Assembly: GCA_963812915.1 (NCBI GenBank)
Contig: CAWEXB010000009.1
Span: forward strand, 186,001 to 250,000
Source of the DNA: JACVRW01 sp963812915
GTDB lineage: Bacteria; Actinomycetota; Thermoleophilia; Solirubrobacterales; Thermoleophilaceae
Reading direction: 5' to 3'
Length of the DNA: 64,000 bases
The translations under genes were made by a program, and so were the position numbers. Shown piece by piece: positions 16,921 to 24,716 of this stretch. Each line of letters begins with the position of its first letter. Within the stretch, counting starts at the first letter, position 1. The notes under the pieces were generated by a model. It saw only the letters and a list, made by a program, of their open reading frames with translations, did not search any database and was not told the DNA's origin.

Positions 16921-17324
16921 GTGAGCCTTTACGTGGACTCGAGCGCGCTGCTGAAGCGCTACGTGGACGAGTCCGATTCCGAGACGGCCGAGTCGCTCCT
17001 TCGCAGCGATCCGTCGCTGCTGACCGCCCGACACACGACCGTCGAGGTTCGCCGCAACCTCGCTCGCCTGCTCGACGAACGTGAGGCGGCGCCGCCCGTT
17101 CGGCTTTCCTGGAGGACCTCGGAGTCCTATCGATCGTCGAGCTGGACGAGGTCACCTGCGAGATGGCCGCTGCCATCGCCGAGGTGACCGGCGCGCGAAC
17201 GCTCGACGCGTTGCATCTCGCGGCAGCCCAGCGCGTCGGCGGCGCGGCCGTTCCGTTCCTGACTTTCGATCTGCGCCAGGCGCAAGCGGCGCGTGGCCTG
17301 GGGCTCACGGTGGTCGGCGCCTGA
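16921..17324 (+). CDS. PIN-domain protein, VapC-like (frame-shifted)
   Basis: PIN ribonuclease-like domain, about 134 aa if intact. Acidic residues are in LYVDSSALLKRY, TTVEVRRNLARL, ARTLDALHLAAA and FLTFDLRQAQAARGLGL, matching VapC toxins. The frame breaks near 17090-17103: the first half is read from GTG 16921 and the second half, AFLEDLGVLSIVELDEV onward, in another frame. The change is two extra or one missing base. No antitoxin gene is visible next to it, as MarR is not a usual partner. It may be an orphan or a decayed toxin. Confidence 0.7.
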
Positions 17325-17359
17325 TCGGCCGCAATCCCGCCGCGCTCCACGGGCAGACG

Positions 17360-17377
17360 CATCAAACGAGATTGATG
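17360..17377. promoter_or_regulatory. ArsR-type operator
   Basis: Perfect inverted repeat CATCAA-N6-TTGATG ending 14 bases before the start codon of the ArsR-arsenate reductase fusion. ATCAA-N6-TTGAT is a well-known recognition pattern of several ArsR/SmtB repressors, so the fusion protein probably represses its own gene. Confidence 0.75.
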
Positions 17378-17391
17378 TAATCTTCCGGCGG

Positions 17392-18198
17392 ATGATCGCC
17401 ACGGCGGGACATGGCGAGAGTTCGCCGCCGCCACTGCTGCGGCTGGCGGGGCACCCGTTGCGGTGGCGGCTATTGAGCGAGCTCGCGCGCAGCGATCGGC
17501 GTGTCGGCGAGCTGTGCGCGCTGGCGGCCCGGCGCCAGAGCCTCGTCTCCTACCACCTGCGTCAGCTGCGCGACGGTGGTCTCGTCACGATGCGTCGCAG
17601 CGCCGCCGACGGTCGCGACACCTACTACGTCCTCGATCTGGTGCGCTGCGGCGAGCTGCTGTCGAGCGCCGGCGTGTCGCTGCATCCGGGCCTGGCGCAG
17701 ACCCCGCGCCCACGCGCCGTCCGCGATCCCGGTGCCACAACGGCGCGGGTGCTGTTCTTGTGTACCGGCAACAGTGCGCGCTCGCAGATCGCCGAGGCGC
17801 TCGCCGAGCGGCTGTCCGGCGGTACGGTGAGCGCGGCGAGCGCGGGTAGCCATCCCAAGCCGCTGCATCCCAACGCGGTGCGGGTGATGCGCGAGCGGGG
17901 CATCGATCTCGCCGGGCGTCGTTCCAAGCAGCTGGGCGAGTTCGCCGCCCAGCGCTTCGACTACGTGATCAGCCTCTGCGATCGCGTGCGCGAGGTGTGC
18001 CCCGACTTTCCCGGCGGACCCGGGCTGATCCATTGGAGCATCCCCGATCCCGCCCGCGAGCCCGGAAGCGATGAGGAGACGCTGCCCGCCTTCGAGCGTA
18101 CTGCGACCGAGCTTTGCACCCGCGTCGGCTTTCTCATCGCGGCGATCGAACAGAGCACCACTACCACCACCGGTCAGGAGGTGACCGAACGTGGCTGA
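17392..18198 (+). CDS. ArsR-type repressor fused to arsenate reductase (LMW-phosphatase fold)
   Basis: Fusion of 268 aa. Residues about 15-95 are an ArsR winged helix (LAGHPLRWRLLSELARSDRRVG, then LVSYHLRQLRDGGLV). Residues about 120-255 are a low-molecular-weight phosphatase domain with the CX5R loop LFLCTGNSARSQ, a second pair of cysteines spaced as in thioredoxin-coupled ArsC (LCDRVREVC) and the general-acid region IPDPA. It should reduce arsenate to arsenite and control its own expression. The ArsR part lacks the classic ELCVC metal site. The VOC gene overlaps its end by 8 bp. No efflux pump gene is nearby. Confidence 0.88.
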   Translation: MIATAGHGESSPPPLLRLAGHPLRWRLLSELARSDRRVGELCALAARRQSLVSYHLRQLRDGGLVTMRRSAADGRDTYYVLDLVRCGELLSSAGVSLHPGLAQTPRPRAVRDPGATTARVLFLCTGNSARSQIAEALAERLSGGTVSAASAGSHPKPLHPNAVRVMRERGIDLAGRRSKQLGEFAAQRFDYVISLCDRVREVCPDFPGGPGLIHWSIPDPAREPGSDEETLPAFERTATELCTRVGFLIAAIEQSTTTTTGQEVTERG

Positions 18199-18574
18199 CG
18201 AGCTCGTGAACGTCCGCTACATGGTCGACGACGTCGAGGACGCCGTCGCCTTCTACACCAAGCACTTCGGCTTTGCGCTGCGCTCCAGCGCCGCGCCCGC
18301 TTTCGCCGACGTCGTGCGCGGCAACCTGCGGCTGCTGCTCAGCGGTCCGGCGAGCTCGGCCGGGAGGCCGATGCCCGACGGCCGCACGCCGGCGCCGGGA
18401 GGCTGGAACCGCATCCACTTCATCGTCGACGACATCGCGGCGGACGTCGAGCGGCTGCGGGCCGCGGGCCTTATGTTCCGCAACGACATCGTCAGCGGGC
18501 CGGGCGGCCAGCAGATCCTGCTCGAGGATCCCTCCGGCAACCCCATCGAGCTCTTCCAGCCGGCGGGCGCATAG
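18191..18574 (+). CDS. VOC-superfamily protein, co-transcribed with the ArsR-ArsC fusion
   Basis: Glyoxalase/bleomycin-resistance fold protein of 127 aa: VRYMVDDVEDAVAFYTKHFG at the start, WNRIHFIVDDIAADVERLRA in the middle and ILLEDPSGNPIELFQP at the end, with the Glu ligand in the last motif. It starts with GTG inside the end of the arsenate reductase gene (8-bp overlap), so it belongs to the same transcript. ArsI C-As lyases are VOC proteins found in ars operons, but the Cys pair that marks ArsI is not seen here, so I do not assign that role. Confidence 0.8.
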   Translation: MADELVNVRYMVDDVEDAVAFYTKHFGFALRSSAAPAFADVVRGNLRLLLSGPASSAGRPMPDGRTPAPGGWNRIHFIVDDIAADVERLRAAGLMFRNDIVSGPGGQQILLEDPSGNPIELFQPAGA

Positions 18575-18742
18575 CGCCCGGTGTCCGAAGGCGCGCTGCG
18601 CCTCCGCGGCCATCCTCGGTCTCCTGGCAGACCTCCTCGCCCTCCGTCCGCGAACATGTGCGAGCCGAGGACGTCGCCGTACGCGAGGCTGAGACCGGTA
18701 CGGCTGGCGAAACAGGGGGTCGTCGATGAATCCGCTGTTCAT
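18575..18742 (-). other. Possible truncated gene divergent from the TetR regulator
   Basis: An ATG at 18742 on the minus strand starts MNSGFIDDPLFRQPYR; after a one-base correction the frame continues TGLSLAYGDVLGSHMFADGG before losing coding character. It faces the TetR gene across its candidate operator and could be the remains of the regulated target. I recognise no family; this may be chance. Confidence 0.25.
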
Positions 18743-18772
18743 GGCGCTCGCTCGTTAGTTGATCGAAGGGCA

Positions 18773-18787
18773 ACTTACCAGATAAGT
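18773..18787. promoter_or_regulatory. Candidate TetR operator
   Basis: Inverted repeat ACTTA-CCAGA-TAAGT centred about 25 bases upstream of the TetR gene start, flanked by a wider imperfect pair GTTGATC and GGTCAAC. Position and symmetry suggest autoregulation by the TetR protein; there is no direct proof. Confidence 0.5.
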
Positions 18788-18804
18788 GTACTCTTGGTCA
18801 ACTT

Positions 18805-19440
18805 ATGAGCGCCCCACCGACACGTCGGCGACGGCTGCCGAAGGCGGAACGGCGCCGGGTGATCGAGGACGCGGCCTCAAGGCTGTTCGCCGAGCACGGC
18901 TACGCCGAGACGCGTCTCGACGACATTGCGGCCGCCGCCGGGGTCACCAAGCAGCTGCTCTACCAGCACTTCCCCTCCAAGAAGGCCCTCCACCTGGCGC
19001 TCCTCGGCAAGCACCGCGACGAGATACTCGGACGCCTGACCGAGAGCATGTCCACGCCGGGCCCCCTCGCCGAGCGACTGCCTCGGGTCCTCGACGACTG
19101 GTTCACCTACGTGGAGGAGCACCCCTACGCGTCCGCGCTCCTGTTCCGCGACACCACCGGCGACCCCGAGGTGCAGGAGTTCTACCGCGAGAATCACGCG
19201 GCAGCGCGCGCCGCCAATGTCGCCTTGCTGGGCGCCGAGCCGGAGCTTCAGATCCCGGAAGACCGCCTCGAGCCACTCGCCGAGCTGATTCGATCGGCCA
19301 CGACCGGGCTCGCGGTCTGGTGGGGCGAGCATCCCGAAGTCCCACGCGCCACCATCGTCGACCTCATCGTCGACGTGCTCCTACGCGGCCTTGGACTCGC
19401 CAAGGCTGGAAGCCAACCGGATCGAGCGGATGCGCTATAG
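18805..19440 (+). CDS. TetR/AcrR-family transcriptional regulator
   Basis: Protein of 211 aa with an N-terminal helix-turn-helix, VIEDAASRLFAEHGYAETRLDD then AAAAGVTKQLLYQHFPSKKAL, followed by a helical ligand-binding domain. ATG at 18805 follows the candidate operator. The likely target is its own promoter and possibly the divergent fragment upstream; no intact efflux or enzyme gene adjoins it, so the regulated function is unknown. Confidence 0.9.
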   Translation: MSAPPTRRRRLPKAERRRVIEDAASRLFAEHGYAETRLDDIAAAAGVTKQLLYQHFPSKKALHLALLGKHRDEILGRLTESMSTPGPLAERLPRVLDDWFTYVEEHPYASALLFRDTTGDPEVQEFYRENHAAARAANVALLGAEPELQIPEDRLEPLAELIRSATTGLAVWWGEHPEVPRATIVDLIVDVLLRGLGLAKAGSQPDRADAL

Positions 19441-19617
19441 CAGCGCCGCGGTGCGCCCGGGAAGCTCGCCACGCATCGCCGCGCCTCACACCACCACCGA
19501 CGGGCGGACCCTCGGTGTTCGTCCTGCTATTCGGGGGGTTCTTGAAGGAGCCGCGCGGCCGGTGGCGAGGTTATGTAGCGCGATGGCACGTCCTACGCGG
19601 TGCCATAGGATTGCGAC

Positions 19618-20019
19618 GTGCCGTTCACGCTCAGGAACCTCAAGGAGGACCTGGAGGACGTCGGATCCAATTTCGACGGCGCGCCGGACCTTGAGTTCCG
19701 CTTGGCGACCGAGGCACTCGAGCTCGAGCGATCCGGCCTGAGCTACCAGCGCGTCCCGCCCGGCTATCGCTTTCCGTACGGCCACACGCACAAGAAGCAG
19801 GAGGAGGTGTACGTGGTCCTGCGCGGGAGCGGGCGGATGAAGGTCGACGACGAGATCGTCGAGCTCAAGGAATGGGACGCGGTGCGCGTCCCGCCCCGTA
19901 CGTGGCGAGGCTACGAGGCCGGGCCGGAGGGCCTCGAGATCCTCGTCATCGGCGCGCCCAATCTCGGCGAGGCTCCGCGCGAAGACGTCAATGGCCAGCG
20001 CGACTGGTGGGCTGACTAG
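19618..20019 (+). CDS. Cupin-domain protein
   Basis: Single-domain cupin of 133 aa. Motif 1 is in YRFPYGHTHKKQEEVYVVLRGSG (His, His, Glu metal ligands) and motif 2 in WDAVRVPPRTWRGYEAGPEG, where Arg replaces the usual His, so metal binding may be weakened. The role is unknown; such proteins are isomerases, dioxygenases or sugar-binding proteins. It starts with GTG at 19618. Its stop codon overlaps the end of the convergent HEPN remnant. Confidence 0.82.
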   Translation: MPFTLRNLKEDLEDVGSNFDGAPDLEFRLATEALELERSGLSYQRVPPGYRFPYGHTHKKQEEVYVVLRGSGRMKVDDEIVELKEWDAVRVPPRTWRGYEAGPEGLEILVIGAPNLGEAPREDVNGQRDWWAD

Positions 20020-20158
20020 TAGGGCTGTCCGGAGGTCCGCGCCTTTGGACCTGGTCGCTGCTCGACGAAGAGCGTGCGTCCGTCGCGGACGTCGTCGTCG
20101 AACAGCCTGATGCTCTCGGCGATGTGGTCGAGGTAGCGCTCTCGCGCCCGCCGCTCAC
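20016..20158 (-). pseudogene. HEPN toxin remnant (MNT/HEPN module)
   Basis: Fragment of about 47 codons matching the N-terminus of HEPN toxins: RERYLDHIAESIRLFDDDVRDG. A GTG at 20158 overlaps the upstream MNT stop (GTGA), the normal arrangement, but the reading frame shifts a few codons later. The protein ends early at GPKARTSGQPY, before the RX4-6H catalytic motif, so it cannot be an active RNase. Confidence 0.65.
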
Positions 20159-20372
20159 AGCGCGATCGCTTCGCGCCGGATCGGTTCGGCAGCGCGACCG
20201 TCTCTGGTGAGCTCCTTCACATCGTCCTCGCAGCCAAGCGCAGTTGACGTCGCTCCCCGGCACCGCGACGCCCCTCGCCACCGAGCCGAACACACGGACG
20301 TTGCGCGCCCCCTGGGCGCTCCGCGATTCGCGCGATCTCCTTGCGTCGCTTGCGAAGGTCGTCGAAAGTCAT
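20155..20372 (-). pseudogene. MNT-type nucleotidyltransferase antitoxin remnant
   Basis: Starts MTFDDLRKRRKEIARIAE, shifts frame by one base, continues ARNVRVFGSVARGVAVPGSDVN, shifts again and ends DDVKELTRDGRAAEPIRREAIAL. These are the beginning, the GSX10DXD active-site region and the end of an MNT antitoxin. About 35 residues in the middle are missing and the second catalytic Asp is Asn. The neighbouring HEPN fragment confirms the module type. It is degraded beyond simple sequencing error. Confidence 0.7.
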
Positions 20373-20508
20373 GGGGCAACATTTTCGCCGGTCCATGGAA
20401 GAGGCCTTCGACGTGGGGCGGGAGACGGCCAACTGCGAGCCATTTGGCCTCGGCCTTGGCCTCGGCGTCGATGTCGTCCGGCGCCCGTTCCGACAAGCTG
20501 TGTCGGGG

Positions 20509-20910
20509 TCAGCCGATCGATTCGAGCAAGTCGTTGCATGCCTGCTCGCAGCGGCTGCACACCTGGGCGCAAATCCGGCAGTGTTCGTGGTGCTCGGCGT
20601 GGCGCTCGCACTCTTTGCGACAGACGCTGCATGTCACCACGCACGCCTCAACCGCTGCGCGGACAACGCCGACGTCGGATGCGGTCTGGCGGGTCACGAT
20701 GCGGCCGGTGGACTCGCACTGGTCGGCGCAGTCGAGACAAAGCCGAATGCAGCGCACCAACTCCCGGACGTCGCTCTCGCCGAGGTCGGCATCGGCGCAG
20801 CTCGTACACGCGGCGGCGCAGTCGATGCATGCCTCGATACAGCGCACCACCACATCGCGATCGCGGCCGGCCGGCTGCGGATGCGTCTCGAGCATCTCTC
20901 GAATCGTCAC
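20509..20910 (-). CDS. Four-helix-bundle copper-storage protein (Csp3-like)
   Basis: Protein of 133 aa with about 18 cysteines, arranged as CX3C/CX2C repeats along four helices (CIEACIDCAAACTSC, CIRLCLDCADQC, CVVTCSVCRKEC, CRICAQVCSRCEQAC). This is the hallmark of the Csp family (formerly DUF326), whose Cys-lined core stores many Cu(I) ions. There is no Tat or Sec signal, so it is the cytosolic Csp3 type. It starts with GTG after a strong AAGGAGGG. No copper regulator or pump is nearby, so it appears to be a stand-alone gene. Confidence 0.9.
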   Translation of the reverse strand: MTIREMLETHPQPAGRDRDVVVRCIEACIDCAAACTSCADADLGESDVRELVRCIRLCLDCADQCESTGRIVTRQTASDVGVVRAAVEACVVTCSVCRKECERHAEHHEHCRICAQVCSRCEQACNDLLESIG

Positions 20911-21091
20911 TTTCCCTCCTTCGGGCGTCGCGGGGGGCGAGACGGAGGATGAGGCATGTGACGTTGCGGGTCCAGGCCGCCTCTATCCCTGCGGTAGCCG
21001 TATGCAGCCGCTCGTTCGCGCAAGGCGAGAGCGAGCAGATGAAGCTGGCCCTTAGTGCTCCCCGCCCGAAGTTCGTTCGCAACCCACAGCC

Positions 21092-21527
21092 TCAAGCCGG
21101 AGGCTGCGGCTCGTCGTCCCGCCAGGCGAGTGCCTCCGCCCTGACAATTGCCGCCGCCTGACGGTGAAGTTGCTCTTGGTCGTCCTCACCCAGGGCGAAG
21201 ACCTCGCCGAAGATGTCCGCGTTCTTGAGCACCTGCGCGCGGCCTCCACGTCGGAGGTGACGAGAGGACCGTCACGACCGGCGACCGCCAGCTGTCGCAG
21301 CCCACCCGGCTGTCGGGCGACAGCTGTGTCTCGACGCGCACGATCGAGCCGGCCCCAGCCGCGATGCCACGCCCAGCTCGGCTCCCTGAAAGGCCATCAC
21401 CTGGGTGGCCACGTAGCAGTCCTCCGTGAGGCGCCGGCTGCGATCGCAACGTCCCGACCACCACCGCCGTGGCAGCGACCGACGCCCCGGGATTCCACCT
21501 GGGAACCGCTCGGTCGCGCTCAACCAA
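21092..21527 (-). pseudogene. Frame-broken gene remnant, unknown family
   Basis: The minus strand reads protein-like in alternating frames: LTEDCYVATQVMAFQGAELG in one, then RQLAVAGRDGPLVTSDVEAAR and AQVLKNADIFGEVFALGEDD ending at ALAWRDDEPQPPA in another. Codon use looks genuine, but at least two frame changes are needed. I do not recognise the family. It could be a true pseudogene or a sequence-error casualty. Confidence 0.4.
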
Positions 21528-21696
21528 CGTGCCGTGTCCTTCCCTCCGCGGACCTGATAATCATCGAAATGCGACGCTCGATCAGGCGACCCGCTGCGGT
21601 CGCGCCGCCGAATGCTGTTCGACTGCGGACGTGATCGTCGAATCTGTGACCGGGGTCACAGAGTGAGCTCGGTCCGCAAGTAACGTCTGTCGCAGC

Positions 21697-21852
21697 ATGG
21701 ACTTCATCGCCTTCTTCTTCATCGCCATGGTCGCGGCCACGATCGTGCTGGCCCCGGTGTTCGGCGCGGAATCTCGCCCAGGTTTCCTCCGGCCGGATCA
21801 GGCCTTCCGCGCCGGCCGGGCACCGGCACGGCCGTGGGACTTGGACCGCTAG
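21697..21852 (+). CDS. Small single-helix membrane protein (51 aa)
   Basis: Short reading frame starting ATG at 21697: MDFIAFFFIAMVAATIVLAP gives one transmembrane helix, followed by a hydrophilic Arg/Pro-rich tail ending RPWDLDR. Type II or tail-exposed topology cannot be decided. No family is recognised; the sharp hydrophobic-to-basic pattern and the intact frame argue that it is expressed. It is isolated between remnants. Confidence 0.45.
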   Translation: MDFIAFFFIAMVAATIVLAPVFGAESRPGFLRPDQAFRAGRAPARPWDLDR

Positions 21853-21931
21853 CGGCGCCAGTAGTCAGTCAGTTGAGCGTGCCCCTCGAGCCGCAGGACT
21901 CGCCGGCCGGATAGAGGTCGTGGTCGTCTTT

Positions 21932-22110
21932 TCAGGCGGCGAGCCGGAGCCGAGGTTCGCGGGCTGCCAGGCGCTCGATCAGCTCGGCGAGATCGCTACC
22001 GACTCCAGGCGACCGGCTCGCCAGGATGGACTACGTGGCCAATTTCTGTGCCAGCGACCAATCCTTGGCGACGCCCGCCGATCCGCGACAACGTTTGAGG
22101 TAGGAGCCTA
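21932..22110 (-). pseudogene. C-terminal gene fragment, unknown family
   Basis: On the minus strand GHVVHPGEPVAW is followed, after a one-base shift, by GSDLAELIERLAAREPRLRLAA and a stop. The end is coding-like, but no start or family can be assigned. The rest of the 320 bases between 21853 and 22173 shows nothing else. Confidence 0.3.
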
Positions 22111-22173
22111 AGGGGACCGCAGGCCCACACCGACGCTTCCGCGCTTCGCGCAATGCGGCACTGCCGGCTCCGC

Positions 22174-22599
22174 CTAGGGTGGCAACCCGGCGGCCTGGCG
22201 CGCCCCGTCGGGGTCGGCAAAAGATTCGACGCGGACGACCCGCCCATCGCGGACGGTCAAGAGCGATGACCGGGTCTCATCGACTTCGAGCTCGTGCGTC
22301 CGACCGACGATGTGCACGACGACCGCTACCTGATCACCGGCGTCGTCGAACCGCAGCGTCTCAACCCGGTACCTCTCCCAAGCCGAGAGGAACTCACCCC
22401 AGAAGCGCCGCACGCCGTCAAAGCCGCGGTAACTGTCGACGGCAAGCAATGAGTCAGTCACCGGGACCCACTCGATCTCCGGATCCAGGAAACGGCCGAG
22501 AGCGTCATCGGACATGCGCTGCTCGAACTCTTGTGTGGAGCCCTCGCCCGCAAGCTCCGCGTAGAGTCGGCGGACCAGTTCGACGTTCTCCTGTGACAC
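22174..22599 (-). CDS. SnoaL/NTF2-like protein
   Basis: Protein of 141 aa beginning VSQENVELVRRLYAEL, a start very common among SnoaL-like proteins of Solirubrobacterales. It continues with FLDPEIEWVPVTDSLLAVDS, YRGFDGVRRFWGEF and SLLTVRDGRVVRVESFAD, the usual NTF2-like fold. GTG at 22599 was preferred to ATG at 22620 because of this conserved start. Function is unknown; it is a probable small-ligand enzyme or binding protein in the cytoplasm. Confidence 0.8.
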   Translation of the reverse strand: MSQENVELVRRLYAELAGEGSTQEFEQRMSDDALGRFLDPEIEWVPVTDSLLAVDSYRGFDGVRRFWGEFLSAWERYRVETLRFDDAGDQVAVVVHIVGRTHELEVDETRSSLLTVRDGRVVRVESFADPDGARQAAGLPP

Positions 22600-22726
22600 C
22601 GCGTTCCCAGTGTCTCGCATCGTGCTCTACGGTCGGCGGCAGCACCAGCGGTCGACAGAGCGCCGTTATCGAGGCGCGGGCGGAGCGATTCGCGGCGCGC
22701 TGCCGTGGTTAATTAGCATCGCGTGG

Positions 22727-23514
22727 GTGTCCTCGCCGGACAGCCTGGACTTCTACGACGCCGAGCTGTGCGCTCACCACGAGCACCTTCGCGCGGCATA
22801 CGGGATCAGCCCCGGTGACGAGGTAGTCGACATCGGGTGCGGAACCGGGCTCACGACTCGCGAGGCGGCGCGCGCCGCGGCGCCGGGCCGCGTTGTCGGC
22901 GTCGACGTGTCCGAGCGCATGCTCGAGCGCGCCCGTCAGGCGACGGCGGCCGAACGGCTCGACAACGTCCGATACGAGCTAGGAGACGCCCAGGTGCATC
23001 GCTTCGACCCCGCCGGCTTCGACGTGGCGATCAGCCGCTTCGGGACGATGTTCTTCTCCGATCCGGCCGCCGCGTTCGCCAACCTCGCCGCCGCCCTTCG
23101 ACCCGAGGCGCGCCTGGTGCTGCTCGTCTGGCAGCGACACGAGCACAACGAATGGGCGCGGGCGATCGACGCCGCGCTGGGCGACGCGGCGCAGCCCCCG
23201 CAGCCGGGCGCGGACCCGTTCTCGCTCGGCGACGCCGAAGCCACCGCCGGACATCCTCGAGGGCGCCGGCTTCGACGGCGATGCGCTTCGAGGACGTCCA
23301 CGAGCCGGTCCTCTACGGACACGACCCCGACGCCGCGCTCGCGTTCGTCCGGGGGTTTCAGGGCACCAGCGCGGCCCTCGCAAGCCTGAGCGACGCCGAG
23401 GCGGCTCGTACCGTCGAGCGCCTGCGCGAGACGCTCGCGGCGCACTACAGTGACGAGCGCGGCGTGGTCCTCGATGCGCGTTCCTGGTTGATCACGGCCC
23501 GGCGACGCCGCTAA
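22727..23514 (+). CDS. Class I SAM-dependent methyltransferase (two frame shifts)
   Basis: About 261 aa when corrected. SAM-binding motif I is VVDIGCGTGLTTREAAR, followed by GVDVSERMLERARQ and YELGDAQVHRF; FDVAISRFGTMFFSDPAAAF is the post-I region. The frame breaks twice near 23240-23280; deleting one base at each site joins ILEGAGFD and MRFEDVHEPVLYGHDPDAAL to a clean C-terminus, and the 788-base length is two more than a multiple of three. GTG at 22727 starts the conserved part. Substrate unknown. Confidence 0.78.
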
Positions 23515-23575
23515 GACATCACGCGCCAAGGGCCCGGGCTTGGCCCGCTCGGTCGACACACGTGACCCGGCCCCG

Positions 23576-23734
23576 CTTGCGCTTACGCACGGCGTCAACG
23601 CGGCCGAACTGCGTGACGCCATCTACACCCACCCCAGCTCGACGGAGGCGTTCAACGGCGTGCTTGCCACGATCGTGCGGACCGACGAGCCCGTCGCGAT
23701 GCAAGCCCAGGGATCGGTGACCTGCGATGCCTAA
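23576..23734 (+). pseudogene. C-terminal remnant of an FAD/NAD(P) disulfide oxidoreductase
   Basis: The frame ending at 23734 contains LTHGVNAAELRDAIYTHPSS followed by TEAFNGVLATIVR, which is the dimerisation-domain end of glutathione-reductase-like flavoproteins. None of the FAD or NAD domains is present upstream, so only the last 40 or so residues survive. Confidence 0.55.
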
Positions 23735-24117
23735 GGCGTACTCCCGGGCCCCGCCGCGCCGGCTGCTCGCGGCGCGCGTCGTTGGCGGCGGCCATGCTTG
23801 TGTTCCGGCTCGCCCGACACGATCCGTGGCTCCCGCGCGCGTCCTGTAATCCTCGCCGTAGATGACGAGCCCGCAGTGGTTACGCCTGTGACTCGCGACC
23901 CACGGCAAGGCTTCGGCGAGGGCTACGCCCAATGAGGAAAGCAGGGCCGAGCACTGGCGGCGAGCCCGTCCTGAGATTCGTCCGCTGCGAGCGCGTGCTC
24001 AAGGCCATTCGAGACACCCGCTCTTCAACAAAGGAGCAGCCGAAATTCAGCCCCGCGTCGCGTGTCGGCGATCGCGGACTTCAAGCGGCTGAGGCTTGTC
24101 CCAGTCGTGTGCGCACG

Positions 24118-24257
24118 GCTCGGCGTGCACGCGCGCCCAGACGGTCGCGGCCATCTCCGCGGTGGGCAGGTTCTCCTCGGCGGGCGGCGGCGCGGACTTG
24201 CAGGCCGCCATCGCGGCCGGCGTCGCCGCCTACCGAGCGGGGGCCGTCACGCGGTGA
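24118..24257 (+). pseudogene. Unidentified C-terminal gene fragment
   Basis: The plus-strand frame reads QTVAAISAVGRFSSAGGGAD and LQAAIAAGVAAYRAGAVTR before a stop at 24255-24257. It looks like a genuine alanine-rich C-terminus without any matching start. I recognise no family. The bases from 23735 to 24117 hold nothing I can support. Confidence 0.25.
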
Positions 24258-24278
24258 GGCCGATGCTCGGAGTGTCGT

Positions 24279-24716
24279 TCAGCGGAGCTCCTCGACCAGC
24301 CCGATGATGATGCCGTCGGGGCCGCGGACGTAGCAGTACCGGTAGATGTCCTCGTACTGCGCCACCTCGCCCACGAGTTCGGCGCCGTGGGCGCGCAGGC
24401 GGTCGAGGACGTCGTCGACGGCGTCGACGAAGAACGTGAGGCGAGGAATGCCCGGGGTGTTCACCGGCGCCCTCGGCGCACTGCTGGTGGCCACCGGCGT
24501 GTGGAACGTCGACAGCTCGACCCGGCCGTGGCCGTCCGGGGTCCGCACGACGGCGAGGTCCGCTCGGACGCCGTCCAGCCCGACGAGCTGGTCCACCCAT
24601 TCACCCTCGACTGCCGCCTCGCCCTCCAGTTCCAGGCCCAGTTCGACGAAGAACGCGATAGCAGCCGCGAGATCCTCGACCACGATGCCGACGTGGTCCA
24701 TCCGCTTGAGGGTCAT
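24279..24716 (-). CDS. VOC-superfamily protein
   Basis: Protein of 145 aa with a clear vicinal-oxygen-chelate pattern: MDHVGIVVEDLAAAIAFFVE at the start, RLTFFVDAVDDVLDRLRAHG in the second half and YVRGPDGIIIGLVEEL at the end with the Glu ligand. ATG at 24716 overlaps the stop of the DUF899 gene (ATGA), so it is the second gene of that transcript. The substrate is unknown. Confidence 0.85.
   Translation of the reverse strand: MTLKRMDHVGIVVEDLAAAIAFFVELGLELEGEAAVEGEWVDQLVGLDGVRADLAVVRTPDGHGRVELSTFHTPVATSSAPRAPVNTPGIPRLTFFVDAVDDVLDRLRAHGAELVGEVAQYEDIYRYCYVRGPDGIIIGLVEELR

Noticed and set aside
16408..17187. Apparent MarR-PIN fusion protein
   Set aside because: A one-base correction gives MarR a natural C-terminus and stop at 16903; the PIN domain has its own GTG start at 16921.
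18191..18574. VOC gene in the ars transcript as ArsI C-As lyase
   Set aside because: The vicinal cysteines characteristic of ArsI are absent; only a general VOC assignment is supported.
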